This document shows, piece by piece, positions 31,821-43,479 of a stretch of 64,000 nucleotides of DNA; position 1 is the stretch's first letter; every line of letters begins with the position of its first letter. This DNA comes from Anisus vortex (taxonomy: Eukaryota > Mollusca > Gastropoda > Planorbidae). The notes under the pieces were generated by a model. It was not told where the DNA came from. It made no database searches and saw only the letters and a program-made list of their open reading frames with translations. The translations under genes and the position numbers were made by a program. The stretch covers positions 6,608,605 through 6,672,604 of the forward strand of contig OX421507.1 of NCBI GenBank assembly GCA_949126835.1, written 5' to 3'.

Positions 31821-32520
31821 ATTCCGGAACAGGGCAACGGTTTCCTGTTCTCTCCTGCGGAGTTTCCACCACGGATCAGCTCGATTTGACCGTTTTAGTT
31901 GCTGCACACCCCGACCCTTGTCAGACTCGTCCCAATTCTTAAACCATTGTCTTGACTCCCACTCACGTATTGATCTGCGGGCACTCTCGAAGGTGGACGG
32001 ACCCTCCGGAGTGGGTACCAGGGATCCCTTCTTGTCCAAGGCATCCACTATCTCATAGCCAGCGACTCATGCATGACCAGGAATCCAATGCAAAATGACC
32101 TTCACCTCGTACCTGAGGATCAGGTCGGAAATAGCAGCCAACAGTCAGACAAGCAGATCGGGCCATGACCCCAAGCCGTCGATGGCTTGGAGTACTGAAA
32201 GCGCATCACTAAAGATTACCACATCAGCACGAGCAGCTGGTGTTTCTTCAAACGTTTCCCCATTGCCCCTACGGCAGTTCTGATGGCTTCCATCTCTGCA
32301 GATGTTCCCGCAAGGCCCACTAAGCTCAAACCGTTTGTCTACTGCCTATCGGGTACGACACAAGAGCACCATACCCAGAACGCGCTTCGGTCCCACTGAT
32401 CGCGCTCCCATCAGTGTATGCCTCGACGAATCCTGAGTATGCCAGAACCGTTTTTAGAGCAGTTGCGCGCCTCTCAGCCAGGCAAGATCTGTGTCCGACT
32501 GGTTCAATCAGAATGACACA
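31821..32520 (-). pseudogene. RNase H domain of a non-LTR retrotransposon, broken
   Basis: Minus-strand frames in order: VEAYTDGSAISGTEARSGYG (first catalytic Asp in TDGSA); a stop then a frame shift to LSLVGLAGTSAEMEAIRTAV (catalytic Glu in AEMEAI); another shift to ADVVIFSDALSVLQAIDGLG (third acidic residue in FSDALS); an in-frame stop before LLAAI; then VILHWIPGHA, a stop where the family has Gly-Val, and YEIVDALDKKGSL (last catalytic Asp). It ends with STFESARRSIREWESRQW and WKLRRREQE. The order matches RNase H plus the downstream linker of I/Jockey-group LINE ORF2. At least two frameshifts and three stops, so it is inactive. No reverse transcriptase domain precedes it. Confidence 0.85.
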
Positions 32521-32708
32521 AACGTAAGTGCAGTTGGTGCGTTTTCTGAACAAAAGAGATGATGACATGTAAGTCTTATTGAAGCCAATCTGCATTAATA
32601 CGATTGCGTAACTGTTGCGCGTATCATTATAAAACTAGAATAGCTTTCTTAAATAGGAATCTAATAATAAACAAACTAATAAATTTGACTAAGTATTGTT
32701 AACTAAAT

Positions 32709-32913
32709 CAGGGGTAGGCAACCTTATAACGTTGTGCCAAAGTAGGATTCCTAATTCATTCAGCGTGCCAACATCCTAAAGGTCACCCTGCTCTTGCACT
32801 CGAATCCACGTAGAAGAGACACCTGAATGGCCTTTTAATTGGTCTACCGCGTGCCATTGAACATCGCTCTGCGTGCCAAGTGTGGCACGCTTTTCGTAGG
32901 TTGCCGATTCCTG
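32709..32913 (+). mobile_element. hAT MITE, family A
   Basis: Starts 'caggggtaggcaacctta', ends 'ggttgccgattcctg'. Internal 'gtgccaaagtaggattcct' and 'cattcagcgtgccaac'. Flanking 8-mers 'aactaaat' and 'aacgaatt' agree at 6 of 8 positions. Confidence 0.85.
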
Positions 32914-33780
32914 AACGAATTCATAAAAACAACTGTTGAGACATTAATAAATTAACGAGTTTCTCTTGTATGTACCAGATTGTCTAGTTTGTCAATATAT
33001 TTTTTGTGTGTTCTTTTGACCATTTGTTAATTCAATGGGCATACATTGCTACTATAGAGTCCACTTTAGAAGAGTGTCTGCCACAGGTAACTTGGCCCCC
33101 CACCGATCTCTCTGTCTCACATGAAATGAGTTACTGACCGGTGCGAACCGATGTCCTCAATAAAGGTGATAATCTCTTTCTGACTCATGTTATCGACCCC
33201 CCATAAACATTCTTCGAGCGGAAAATTCTCCTCCTCCCCCCCCCCACTCCCTATTTCAGACTCACGCGCCTTTCCTTTATAGCATACAGAACCTTGAAGG
33301 TGTACTCACTCTAGTAACCACCACGAGCGTTGATAGGAAGTCTTTTCGCCGTTTACCCACAATGCTCTACTTCCATCTCGTTTTACTTCCGCCGTAGCCA
33401 CAACCCACCTTTAACTTCCGTTATGGAGGAAAAAGAATTTTCAATGGCGTTCGTTCATGGCCGGCATTGTTTTGTTGTAGATTTTTCTTATTACTCCCCT
33501 TTGTTTTTTTTTTTGTTTTTTTTGTTTTGTTTATTCTTCCCGTTAGATTGTGCGTGTGTGTGTTTAAAGTTTGTAACTTGGCGTATGAGGGTGGCATAAA
33601 TGATGTTGTTACTATTAGCATGATTCAAAGACCTGTTCGTTTCGGTCGTATAGATTCGAATATATTTTCGTTCTTTTTGAACTAGCTGTAAAGAATTTTT
33701 CTTAACGCGCCATCCACTTTTCCATGTCACAGAGCTTGGTGAAACTTTCCAGGAGGTTACAGAAATGTTAACATTTCACT
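32914..33780. other. No recognised gene
   Basis: A 33330-33599 frame includes MEEKEFSMAFVHGRHC starting at 33423, preceded by CCGCC and CTTCCG-type motifs, but then runs into poly-T. See rejected items. C-rich run near 33230. Confidence 0.35.
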
Positions 33781-33784
33781 GAGA

Positions 33785-33905
33785 ATCGGTGGGTAGGAGG
33801 CAATATGCGCAACAATTCCCGTCTCGCCAAGCCCGGTGTCTGGATGCCTATAGTATGGAATCTATTCTATCGGGCGAAAGTGCACGATGTATACAATCAA
33901 TGCCG
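33785..33905 (+). mobile_element. Family C fragment
   Basis: 'gggtaggaggcaatatgcgc', 'cccggtgtctggatgcctat', 'agtatggaatctattctatc', 'gggcgaaagtgca' correspond in order to the first third of the 30066 copy. The remainder is absent. Confidence 0.65.
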
Positions 33906-34207
33906 CTGCGTTAATAATCCAAGAAAAATCCCAGAAAAAAAAAATTGTAACCTGAACCAGTGAAAAATAAAGATTCTATAATGCGGCGTGCCGCAATGCG
34001 GAGCGCCTCTGAAAGGATCTTGGACCAAACACCTTTCTCGCTACGCAATTTGACTAAAAAAACGCCAGAAGGCCCGCCCAGGGTTTTAAGCAGACGACTT
34101 CTAAATTCATTATCAACCTTAACTCCAAATTTAAGCCACTGGGTGGGTAAATAAAGGCACAAACTGAGTCTCTGTTACGGGACACAAAGTTTCTTTCTTT
34201 CTTTTTC

Positions 34208-34250
34208 TTTCCCCCCCCCCCCCCTTCTTCCCCCCCCCCCTTCCCCCAGT
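34208..34250. repeat. Poly-C tracts
   Basis: Two adjoining C runs (about 34210-34223 and 34230-34239). Length may be unreliable. The frames across 33911-34162, on both strands, were not identified. Confidence 0.7.
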
Positions 34251-34481
34251 CTCCTCGCTGATAGCTCCCGCTTGATAATTCGTGAAAAAGACTGGCATTC
34301 AATTCAAACTCACCCCAGTCTCAAGTTGGCGATTTCATTGAACTTTTTTTTATTTGGTTTAACTTTGTCTTTCTAGCGGTTTTAAAGAAACACTCGTTTT
34401 GAAGAAGAAGACAAGAAAAATAAAAGTGGTCGATGTTTAAAGTGATCTTTGGACACAATGAAACTATACTTCCTAACCATT

Positions 34482-34483
<2 letters not shown>

Positions 34484-34516
<33 letters not shown>

Positions 34517-34635
34517 TATGTTTCTATCACTGATTGCACCCTCTCTCTCTCTCTCTCCCTATCTTTCTATCACTCTCTCTCTCTCTCTCTCTCTGTGTGT
34601 CTCTCTCTATATCTCTGCCTTGTTTTCTCTTTTTG
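34484..34635. repeat. (CT)n-rich microsatellite
   Basis: (CT)n blocks interrupted by 'ttgtatgtttctatcac' and similar. Ser/Leu-rich frames are artefacts. Confidence 0.9.
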
Positions 34636-34815
34636 TCTCTCTATCTGCGAAAATCTTGAAATATCTAATAGTCTTCTTGTAATGGATGATATATTTGTGA
34701 ATTTCATCTCTTAAGACCAATATTTATTTTATCGTGCAGTTTTGTGAAATTATGCATTCCTTTTTATACATAACAGAATATGCAGTAACACTGTAATGCC
34801 ATAATATTAGTTTAG

Positions 34816-34911
34816 TAAAGTACCCGTCGGACCAAATTAATTGATCGAAGGGGCGGTGAAGCAGCGTTTACCAGTTTCAGTGGCCGCGAAATACTATGGG
34901 ATGTGTGATGG
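34816..34911 (-). mobile_element. SINE family 1, 3' fragment
   Basis: 'gtaaagtacccgtcggacca', 'gcggtgaagcagcgtttacc', 'agtttcagtggccgcg'. Only the last ~95 bases of the family. Confidence 0.8.
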
Positions 34912-34992
34912 GTTGTCTTAAGTCTAAAAAAAAACTACTTTTATCTTATAGTAATGAATCAATGAAACAAAATTACAATATAAAAACAAACT

Positions 34993-35197
34993 TTCTAGTT
35001 CAGGGGTCGGCAACCTACGAAACGCGTGCCAGAGATGGCACGCAGAGCAGTTTTCAATGGCACGCAGAAGACTCCTAAAAAAACTATTCAGGTATATTCT
35101 ATTAAAAAATGAGTGCTAAAGCAGGGTGACTTTTAGGCTGTTAGAAATCGCACATTGGCACACTATTATCATAAGGTTGCCTACCCCTGTTCTAGTT
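34993..35197 (-). mobile_element. hAT MITE, family A, with perfect 8 bp duplication
   Basis: The element is 35001-35189 (189 bp). 'ttctagtt' occurs exactly at 34993-35000 and 35190-35197. Ends 'caggggtcggcaacct' and 'aaggttgcctacccctg' are near-perfect inverted repeats of 15-16 bp. Internal order is the reverse of the copies at 25015 and 32709. No coding capacity. Confidence 0.95.
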
Positions 35198-35612
35198 GAT
35201 ATATGGTTAAAATTCTGTAATTACGTCATTCATGCGTCATTTTCGCATCGCGTTCAATTTTTGCACCAGAAAAAAATTATAATTCACATTTGCACACCTA
35301 ATTTTTTTTTCTCAACTATTAAACCAAAGAAAAAACTAAGCATATTTTTTTTATTACACTCAAAGCTATCACACCTTGATTTACAGCATTCATAAAAATC
35401 CATTAATGATAGGCCTACGCAGTTTAAGAATCTTTGGTATAATTTATAAAAAAAAAAAAGACTTAAAAGAAAAATTTAAAAAAAATAAAATAATAATTTT
35501 TTGTTGAATTGTTGACAAATGTCTTTTTTCCCCGTTTTCTCTGATTTTTTTTTAAAAATTCAGACCACTACGTATAAAGATTGCTGTAATAAACATCAAG
35601 CAACGCGAACTT

Positions 35613-35750
35613 TATCTTATCTGTTACAGAGAGTTTTTCTATACTGAAGAGTATTACGTCCTACGCCTGTCCGTGGTATGAGTCTAGTCTTGCATTTTGA
35701 TTTAGTGTCCTGGTTGTCCACACAACTCTATCCGTGCCCGGATGCCTAGA
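35613..35750 (-). mobile_element. Family B tail fragment
   Basis: 'cttatctgttacagagagtt', 'gtattacgtcctacgcctgt', 'ccgtggtatgagtctagtct', then 'ccgtgcccggatgcctaga'. Matches the reverse of the family B 3' region, with the middle changed. Confidence 0.7.
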
Positions 35751-36699
35751 TTGTTCTTCCATATGGAAGAATAAAAGTATTTTTATCCATACGTATATCT
35801 GAGCATTGTAATAGATTCTCATTCTGTTGTAAATCTAAAAATAGAATTTCATTCTTTATGAATTATTATTTCTTTGTCTTTTTATTTGTGGCAATAGGAG
35901 TTCATCAAACAAAGAATGTTTTTAAAACAATGGCCAGTGTTACAAATTTAATCATGCAGAGTTTAAAGTAGCAAAAATAAAAAGCTAAATAAAAAGAAGA
36001 AAAAAGAAAATTTAGTTGAAACGTGAAACAGCTGAAGAAAACAATGGCTTTGTCTTGACTAAAAGTTGGCAGCGTTTATAGAAATTAGATGTTGAATAGA
36101 TGCTGGGAAAATCATTACCTGCTCACAATAAAACAAAGCATTATTCTTCATAAAAAAGGAACTTTTACAACTGTAAGAAGAACATAAAGCTATAACAATA
36201 GTATACTTCGGATTTTAAAATATTTCGCATGACTAGACAAAGGAGATCTTACTGCATATACAACATCATACAACAGCAACAAACAAACAACAGTTACGCG
36301 CTGATGAAATTCTCATTCCGAATCTTGTTTAAATTGTTTGCATTTATATCGCTCATTTATCTAACTCAATTTTATGTTTGCATTTCCCAGCCATTTACAA
36401 ACACAACCGAAATGCCTCTTTATCTGCTGTTGTTGGTGTTGTTGGTGTTGTTGGTGTTTTAAAAAGTTGTAGTTTCATGACATAGAACAAGAAAGAAAAA
36501 AAGTGAGTTAATTTAAAGTAGAATCTCACAGGTTTTCATTTCTGAAATTTTTTTTCGGGTTTCCGAAATAGCTGATAAACGACGCCAGAGTAATGGAAAA
36601 TCGTGTGTTCGTTAAAATCAATTGAACTAAGTTCGTACTTAAGAAAAGGTTAATGAGTGTAGGTAAGGTCATCATATTTAATTGAACAATATTCACTTT
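35751..36699. other. No recognised gene
   Basis: AT-rich. A 77-codon plus frame (36229-36462) ends in LLLVLLVLLVF encoded by a GTTGTTGGT simple repeat; not a convincing gene. Confidence 0.45.
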
Positions 36700-36965
36700 C
36701 TAGCTGACGCAACACATTTTCCGCAAACTACAAATTGGAATTCGTGAAATGTGTGCCCCTGCGGAACAGGCTCGCGAAAATGCGGAACATGTCTTTCAAA
36801 CCTGCTCCCTGTACTACTCTACCCGGTTAGCCATATGGCCCCCAGGCAGCTACCCTTCAATGACAAACTGTATGGTAGACTGGAGCAACTGACAGAGCAC
36901 GGCACAGTTCATCACAAGTATTGGGCTTGTCTGAATCCTCCAAAATCACAAGTCTTGAGAACGAA
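36700..36965 (+). pseudogene. Non-LTR retrotransposon ORF2 C-terminus, broken
   Basis: Starts QHIFRKLQIGIREMC in one frame, moves to CPCGTGSRK, then to AEHVFQTCSLYYSTRLAIWP, then back to LPFNDKLYGRLEQLTEHG and ends near 36935. The order R.L.IG...MC.CG....AEHVLQ.C......R...WP.....KLYG.LE.L matches the zinc-knuckle-like segment that follows RNase H in I/Jockey-group LINE ORF2. At least two frame changes. It could be the same family as the RNase H relic at 31821, but in the opposite orientation and with no overlap. Confidence 0.75.
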
Positions 36966-38246
36966 GAATACTTTCTAGCTGGAGTCATTCTCTGACAATA
37001 AACTAAAGTTCATTAGATTTAAGTGGAGTTGGTGTTTGTTTGGAGGGGAAGGTGGCATGTGTGCGTTATTATATCATTATTTCTGCAAATAAATGTAAGA
37101 ATGTTCAGAAAGGAAGGAAGGCATAAGGGGGAGTGATACATATTTTAGTAGACAAGGACTGGTGAATGTCTAAGACAAATTACGTAATCATTCGAACATT
37201 AGCACTGCGGTGGATCATTCTTAGAGTGCTTCTCTGTTGGACCCTGGCTTATTGATTGTTTATAAAAAAAAATATTGTTTGCAGGTAAAAAGAAAGTATG
37301 TGAATCGGTGTAAAGGGGGCTCTATATTTTCCAAGTGTGGATTATCCAGCTTACAGATTATCCTTGCTTAAAATAATATAGTTTTAAACTCAAATCTTTC
37401 ATCAGAATGCTCGCCCGTTTTAAAAATTGAACCAAACACATCATGTGTTTTTTGTTCACCCTTTTTTGTATGATTTCGCCCACAGAGTTTTGTTGGTCAG
37501 TTTTCAAAGAAACAAACACAATCATCTGTATTGGAATTATATTTTACATACAAGCATGGCTATATACCGTATGTATTGATGATATTGAGACTTAACTTTA
37601 ATAAGTCCCTACTGGGGCGTTACCAAAACTACTTGCTACTAAGTGTGGTGTATGATGATTGGTACAATGCTAGCCACACAATCCCCTTATGTAAAATGAA
37701 CTCGAAGAACGGCAAACCAATTGTTTTAACTAGTTACAATAACGTCTAGATAAAAGAAAACGAGCTCAAATATCTTCATTGTAATTACCATTATTTTCAC
37801 GTGATTTGGTCGATGCAGACGTTAAAAAAGAACACTTATAGGATTAACTCAATTTGTAACTAAAGTTAAGGACTGCTAGGTGAAAAAACAAACAAACAAG
37901 GTTTAGATCAACGTGGGAGTGATAAAGTAGTAATCCACCCAAACCTTTCAAACGCTTTATCCCCTGCAATGCGCAACTCTCTTCTAGTTTTAGCTGTCCC
38001 AAGCTCCAGAAGAATAAGATCAAACTTTATTTGTTCTTACGGGTTCTATCGTCATCAAATATTAAAGTCGTCTTCATGGGAGTGTAAATGCAAACAACAA
38101 TAACAACAACACAACACAACAATCGCTGCCACTCAGGATGGTGTTGACCTAGCTTAAGAAAAAGGGGTGGAAAGAGAATTAGGGCGCGTGTCGGATGGAA
38201 GAAGAGGGCGTAGGATATAAATCTGTAACAGACGTTTTGTTTAATT
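36966..38246. other. No recognised gene
   Basis: A 72-codon plus frame at 37531-37749 has no domain. AAC simple repeat near 38090-38120. Confidence 0.4.
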
Positions 38247-38327
38247 TTAACCCTTACAGTCCCGGGCGCGTATATAGCGGAACTGACGGCAGCATAGATA
38301 GAAGTAGGTCGGTACGGGAAGGGTTAA
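38247..38327. mobile_element. piggyBac-like MITE, 73 bp (copy 1)
   Basis: TTAA (38247-38250), a 73 bp core at 38251-38323, TTAA (38324-38327). The core begins 'cccttacagtcccg' and ends 'cgggaaggg', giving inverted CCCTT..CCCG ends. Core differs from the copy at 59014 at only two positions (71/73). TTAA targets with CCC-starting ends are typical of piggyBac-type MITEs. Too short for any gene. Confidence 0.8.
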
Positions 38328-38733
38328 AATTAAGTGCGGAAGACATGAGCTCGAAACTTTCTCTTTCTGACTTAAGGTTGACCTACACTTTGACCTACTT
38401 TCAGAACAAAATGAACCACCGAAAGTTGCTCTGCCCTTCAAAGACCGACTGGTGTACAGTATCCTACTGGCCTACTAGGACCTACCGATATACCCTTGAA
38501 CCCACTGACTGACCCACATAGTTGAAGCGCCCATGTACCCTAAGAGGACACCAAAACAAAAACATAAAAAATCGACGTGTCTGTCTTTCTCTGAGGGCTT
38601 AGGAAATAAAATAAAACCAAAAGAAAATCTTCCACTTGGGAATAGGGAAGTGACGAGGAATCATTTTAGATAATGCAACTTCCATTATAAAATATCTGAG
38701 GTAAAAAGCAAGTTTATATATATATATATACTC

Positions 38734-39113
38734 GATAGATAGATAAGATAGAAAAATAGATAGAAAGATAGAAAGATAGAAAGATAGAAAGATAGAAAGA
38801 TAGAAAGAAAGAAAGATAGAAAGATAGAAAGATAGAAAGATAGAAAGATAGATAGATAGAAAGATAGAAAGATAGAAAGATAGAAAGATAGAAAGATAGA
38901 AAGATAGAAAGATAGAAAGATAGAAAGATAGAAAGATAGAAAGATAGAAAGATAGAAAGATAGAAAGATAGAAAGATAGAAAGATAGATAGAAAGATAGA
39001 AAGATGGAAAGATAGAAAGATAGAAAGATAGAAAGATAGAAAGATAGAAAGATAGATAGAAAGATAGAAAGATGGAAATATAGAAAGATAGAAAGATAGA
39101 AAGATAGAAAGAT

Positions 39114-39156
<43 letters not shown>

Positions 39157-39157
39157 A
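38734..39157. repeat. GATA/GAAA array, ~425 bp
   Basis: Mostly the octamer 'gatagaaa' with pure GATA runs at both ends (38734-38755 and 39120-39157). A short (TA)n lies just before it. The minus-strand FLSFYLSI-repeat frame is an artefact. Confidence 0.97.
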
Positions 39158-39924
39158 ATATTAAAATATAAAGTTGTATACGCGGAAACCTTAAATGCAA
39201 TTGTAGGAACATATAAGCTCTAAAAATAGAGCAGGCGGTCCATTTTATTATAGTCTTTGGCCTAGACTTCCACAGGGTGGACGCTGCTATATTTAATTTA
39301 ATTTACAACATTATCTCAAAGGTCATGCCTCCCCCTCTCCTCGGACTCTAGTATGGACAAAGCAGGGTCAATATATAGTATTATTACTTATGTTATTGCT
39401 TATGTCATTTGTTAGTGAGTATGTGTTAAATGACTTTATATTGAAGGACTACTTTAGTTCACTCACTCGCTCACTCATTTAGCCACTGACTCAAACCATT
39501 TGTTTATATCGGGAGCCTAGGCAACACAGGTCTGCCATTTTGTCCGTATCTGGATCTACTTTTTTGCTAACAAACTTTTGCACACGGCCTCAATAAAAAC
39601 GTTGACAATTTAAATAGCCATCGCTATCATTATACACTTTGTCAAAACCAGCATTAAAACGAGTCGTAGCTAGAAGTTTGCCAGAGAAACGAAACCTTAC
39701 CTAACATCAATGATTGAGGCCTCGAACGAGTTCTTTAACACAGCTCGTAATTAGAAGAAATTCAGAAAACAAATTAGATAACGCCAAGAAATGTAAACGA
39801 TACCAGTTAATTTAAAACACAGATGTATCTAGCCATGCAGTAAAGCGAATGGCTATAGCTTGTAAACTTATATACATATATATTTCTCTCTCTCTCTTTA
39901 TAATAATGTTATATGAATCGATAG
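39158..39924. other. No recognised gene; one TIR-element end
   Basis: 39217-39265 carries 'tctaaaaatagagcaggcgg' followed by 'tccattttattatag', matching one terminus of the element at 55036-55311. The other end was not found here. Confidence 0.5.
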
Positions 39925-40238
39925 CTTGTGTAATAATACAAAAGACTTTAAAATCTAATTTAGAAATACAATACAAAGACAATCTGTCACAATGCTCAGA
40001 TAAACACAAAGACAAAACACTTCCCTTATCCCTTTTGCGGGAACAAATGCATATAAGAAATCTTTCTTCCCGAGTGGCACCCGGACATGGAATGAGTTGC
40101 CTGAAAAAACCAGGAAAACCAGTAACTTAACATTATTTCAAACACTATTAGAAATGCAGGACTAGACTCAAACCATGGATGTGCGTAGGACGCAATAATC
40201 TTCTTTATAGAAGGAGCGTCTGTAATGTAAATGATAAG
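39925..40238 (+). mobile_element. Family B LINE-like 3' end, best copy
   Basis: One frame reads LKSNLEIQYKDNLSQCSDKH and continues KDKTLPLSLLREQMHIRN to about 40063. After a frame change it reads FFPSGTRTWNELPEKTRKTS. These match the usual close of LINE reverse-transcriptase polyproteins. The 3' tail has 'gatgtgcgtaggacgcaata' and 'gaaggagcgtctgtaatgta', ending 'atgataagataa'. 5'-truncated and frameshifted. Confidence 0.75.
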
Positions 40239-40600
40239 ATAACGATTTTCATTTTAAAAAACGTCGTTGATTTCATATTACATTATTGTAATATTGAACA
40301 AAAATGGGTTTAACTTGGTTAGAGTAACTTTAAATAGAATAAAACCAAAGATCTATAATCTATATAAATGCACCACACAGATTAGCATTGGATTGCTACA
40401 GTTTAGCGGCAATGCCCTGATCGGTTGGTTCGATTATCCAGCCAGAGGTTGTTGACTTAGACACAGAGATTGACATTAGCCCTAAAGGTCAAATTTGTCT
40501 CTGCCAACTGGATCTGCTTTTAAACGTTTAGTATTTTTTTTAAAGACGCATTCCTTCATTGTTTAGTTTTGAATTGGAGACATATCTATCTTTCTATCTA
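40239..40600. other. No recognised gene
   Basis: AT-rich, short open frame 40267-40455 without domain. Confidence 0.4.
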
Positions 40601-40718
40601 TTTATCTATCATAAATCAATCAATTGATCAATCTATATATCTATATCAATCTATCTATCTATTTTAAATATCTAACTATCTATCTCTTTCTTTCTGTTTT
40701 TCCTTCATATTTATACAT

Positions 40719-40784
<66 letters not shown>

Positions 40785-40900
40785 ATATTTAGCTATTTAT
40801 GTATCTATTGATCCGTCCATCTTTTTTATTTATCTATCTAACAAATATCTATCCATCTATTTATCTATATAATTATTTATCCATCGAAGTTTCTTTCTGC
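40590..40900. repeat. (CTAT)n-type array, irregular
   Basis: Pure (CTAT)n at about 40720-40773 with degenerate CTAT/TTAT sequence on both sides. Followed by CT and (GT)n near 40900-40950. Confidence 0.9.
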
Positions 40901-41159
40901 CTGTCTCTCTCTCTTGCTCCCTCTCTATAAATATGTGTGTGTGTGTGCGTGTGATATATTTACGTTGCACTGATATTTAATAATTGTAAATATGATAGGA
41001 TTGATAACTGAACAAATTTCCGAAAACGTCAAAGAATTTTCATCCTATCCTATCATATCATAATACACCTAATAAGCATTAGATTACACACTTTTTTTTA
41101 TTATTTTTACAATTTTTAAAACCCAATTTACAGAAATAATTTAGAAAAAATCTTCATTT

Positions 41160-41395
41160 TTTTCTCCGCCATTTTGACGCACAAACAAACGCATATAGTG
41201 TAGCCTTGGTAACGTAACTGTGTTTATAAGGTAAATGGGCTAATTCCCTTTTTCCTGCTGTCGTCAGCGTTACCGGATAGGTACGCCTTACAAAAAGTAA
41301 TAAAACTTTTCTTCGTACTTAAATGTCAGTAAACAATTTCATAATTATTTTTTTTTTATATTCTTCTTCCTCTTTGGCAACGATAAAGTAATAAT
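41160..41395 (+). mobile_element. Segment shared with 62170-62400 (inverted)
   Basis: 'gtgtagccttggtaacgtaa', 'ctgctgtcgtcagcgttacc', 'aaaaagtaataaaacttttc', 'ttcgtacttaaatgtcagta' occur in the same order, on the opposite strand, at 62170-62400. Runs straight into family B sequence in both places, so it may be the family's upstream part or an element inserted in it. Confidence 0.65.
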
Positions 41396-41540
41396 AATAC
41401 ATAAGGCATTCAACTCTAATATAGAAATACAACCCAATAACAACCATTTGCGATGCTAAGATAAACAACATAAGGACAAAAACAATTTCCTTAATTTTCC
41501 TTATCCCTTAAGCTAGAACAAATGCATAAAACTAAACACA
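41386..41540 (+). mobile_element. Family B, upstream portion only
   Basis: 'aatacataaggcattcaact', 'ctaatatagaaatacaaccc', 'gatgctaagataaacaacat', 'ttatcccttaagctagaaca'. Stops before the FFPSG region. Confidence 0.65.
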
Positions 41541-43479
41541 ACACGTGCCAACAGAGAACGTGGTATGAGAATCGCTGAGCTGGTGGGTGTTAAACATCAG
41601 AGTGCAGAAATTTAGTGCGCGTCAATCTCCTATGGATTAGATGAATAGCCACATCCCACAAGTCAGGTTTCCAAAGGACAATACAAAAAAAAGTCTATGA
41701 CACAGAAAAAAGTGTTTTGATCCCCGTAACTCACGAATGGGGACATTAGCACGAACTAAGGGGACATAATACTAGTGTCGGAGTTATTTCCCCATTCCCC
41801 GTCCCCTCCCCCCCTTGCGCTATATTTCGAGGAGGACTCGGTGTGCAAATATTTCCCTTCGAGTGTTGGTTGGTTATGACTAATTGAACGGCGATGGGAT
41901 GTAGCCATAGCCTCCAAACCTGGCCCGTTTTTACATCATAGCTGAAGTAACATTTGCGTTTATCTTCCCAGCAGGCCACACTGTTGAATGGTTCACTGTG
42001 AGATCTCACCTTTTGTCCTTAATTGCTTCGTGTATGGTGGCACTCAGTTCAAAGCGTTTAATTTATGTCATTAAGGGGATAACCCATTTAGCTCAAGTTT
42101 GTCATTATTTTCATATTGCTGTTTTGCTCTTCGATTATTATATCTATCCATATATCTATCTATCTATTTATCCATCCATCCCTTTAACTTATCTTTATCT
42201 TTTTGTCTAAATAGATTAATTTTTCTTACAATCTACCTATTTATAAGCTTATTTATATCTAACTATCAAACTATCTCTCTATTATCCTTCTAATTTTCTC
42301 TTTCTCTTTTCGATCTCTATATATCTTTCCATCTCTCTATGTTTAACTTTTTCTATATTTCATTCTCTATCTTTCTATCTGTATATCCATCTGTTTGTCT
42401 GTCTTTCAATTTTCCCTTTGTTTCCTTTTATCTTATTTTTTTTTTATCTTTTTTTTTCTTACTTTCTTTTTTCTTTCTATTTATATATCTATCCTTTATC
42501 CATTACAATTATCTGTAATTTATCTTTCCGACTATCCATCCATCTATCTTGATATCTTTCAGACTTTTTAAATCGATCTTTATTCTTAATGTCTTTTTTT
42601 GATCCTCTTCTTTCACGATGAAATTTTGTTTATTTGTCAATATACCTACATTTGTTAAGAACAGAAGCAAATTAAAAATGTAAAAAAGATATCAAATAAA
42701 TTGCTTTAGATTTATAGCTTCGTACGTATTTATTGTATTCATTGTTGTGCGCGTCCTATGTCGTGACAGTTGAAAAAACAAAGTCCGCCCCTACTCCTTT
42801 TCTCAAAACAATGTGTCGCTTATTGAAATCAGTCATTCAGCTCGTAACACCACTCGTCAGTGACTCGTCCCATCTCCTCCCTACAGGTGCAGTGAACGAC
42901 TCAATGATCCGGGTCAATCGAATCACAATTTTATTGTTCCATTTTGTTGTGTGGGTGTGCAGTATTTGCGTGTGTGTGTGTAATGATGCAGCTTCTGTTC
43001 TGACCCATTTGAGTTTTTTTTTTTTTTTGTTGCTATTGTAACGTTGGTAGTTGTTGATGAAGGTGTAGGAGAAAAAAAAAGAGAGCTTAGAGCCCCTAGA
43101 GTGATTGATTTGGATGAACTTGATGCGATGATAGAAGACTCAGTACACCGATTCTCAAAACTACGTTCGATGAATCAGTTGGAATTTTTTAAACCCCAAA
43201 TACTGCTAAGAACACCGCCACAGAAAACGTGGTGTGGGAACCACTGATTCCATCCTATTGTGCATGTTTTTAAAATCACTAAATATATAATTACCCTTGG
43301 GATGCAAAGGCATTTGAAAATAACGTTCAATGAACTTCAGCATAAGTCTGATGTGGAAGAATTCAAAACTGTGTAAATGGGTTGTTTAGGTGCAAGAGGA
43401 GCAGCTGCTTGAGATAAGAAACTTTATCTGGATTGGATTAAGGACAACCTCTTATGTTCCAAATTTGTAAGCAAAAGTA
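41541..43479. other. No recognised gene; simple-sequence patches
   Basis: (CTAT)-like patches at about 42140-42185 and pyrimidine-rich sequence 42290-42540. An 87-codon minus frame (41746-42009), a 102-codon plus frame (42733-43041) and a 67-codon plus frame (43044-43247; MVVVDEGVGEKKRELRAP..) show no domain I recognise. Confidence 0.4.

Noticed and set aside
33421..33600. Possible first coding exon starting MEEKEFSMAFVHGRHC after CTTCCG-type motifs
   Set aside because: Short, runs into poly-T, no recognised domain and no clear splice donor. It would need transcript evidence.
33911..34162. Overlapping open frames on both strands (83 and 64 codons)
   Set aside because: Open on both strands, next to poly-C tracts, with no recognisable domain.
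43044..43247. 67-codon frame MVVVDEGVGEKKRELRAP...
   Set aside because: No domain recognised, adjacent to a poly-T run, length within chance for this window.
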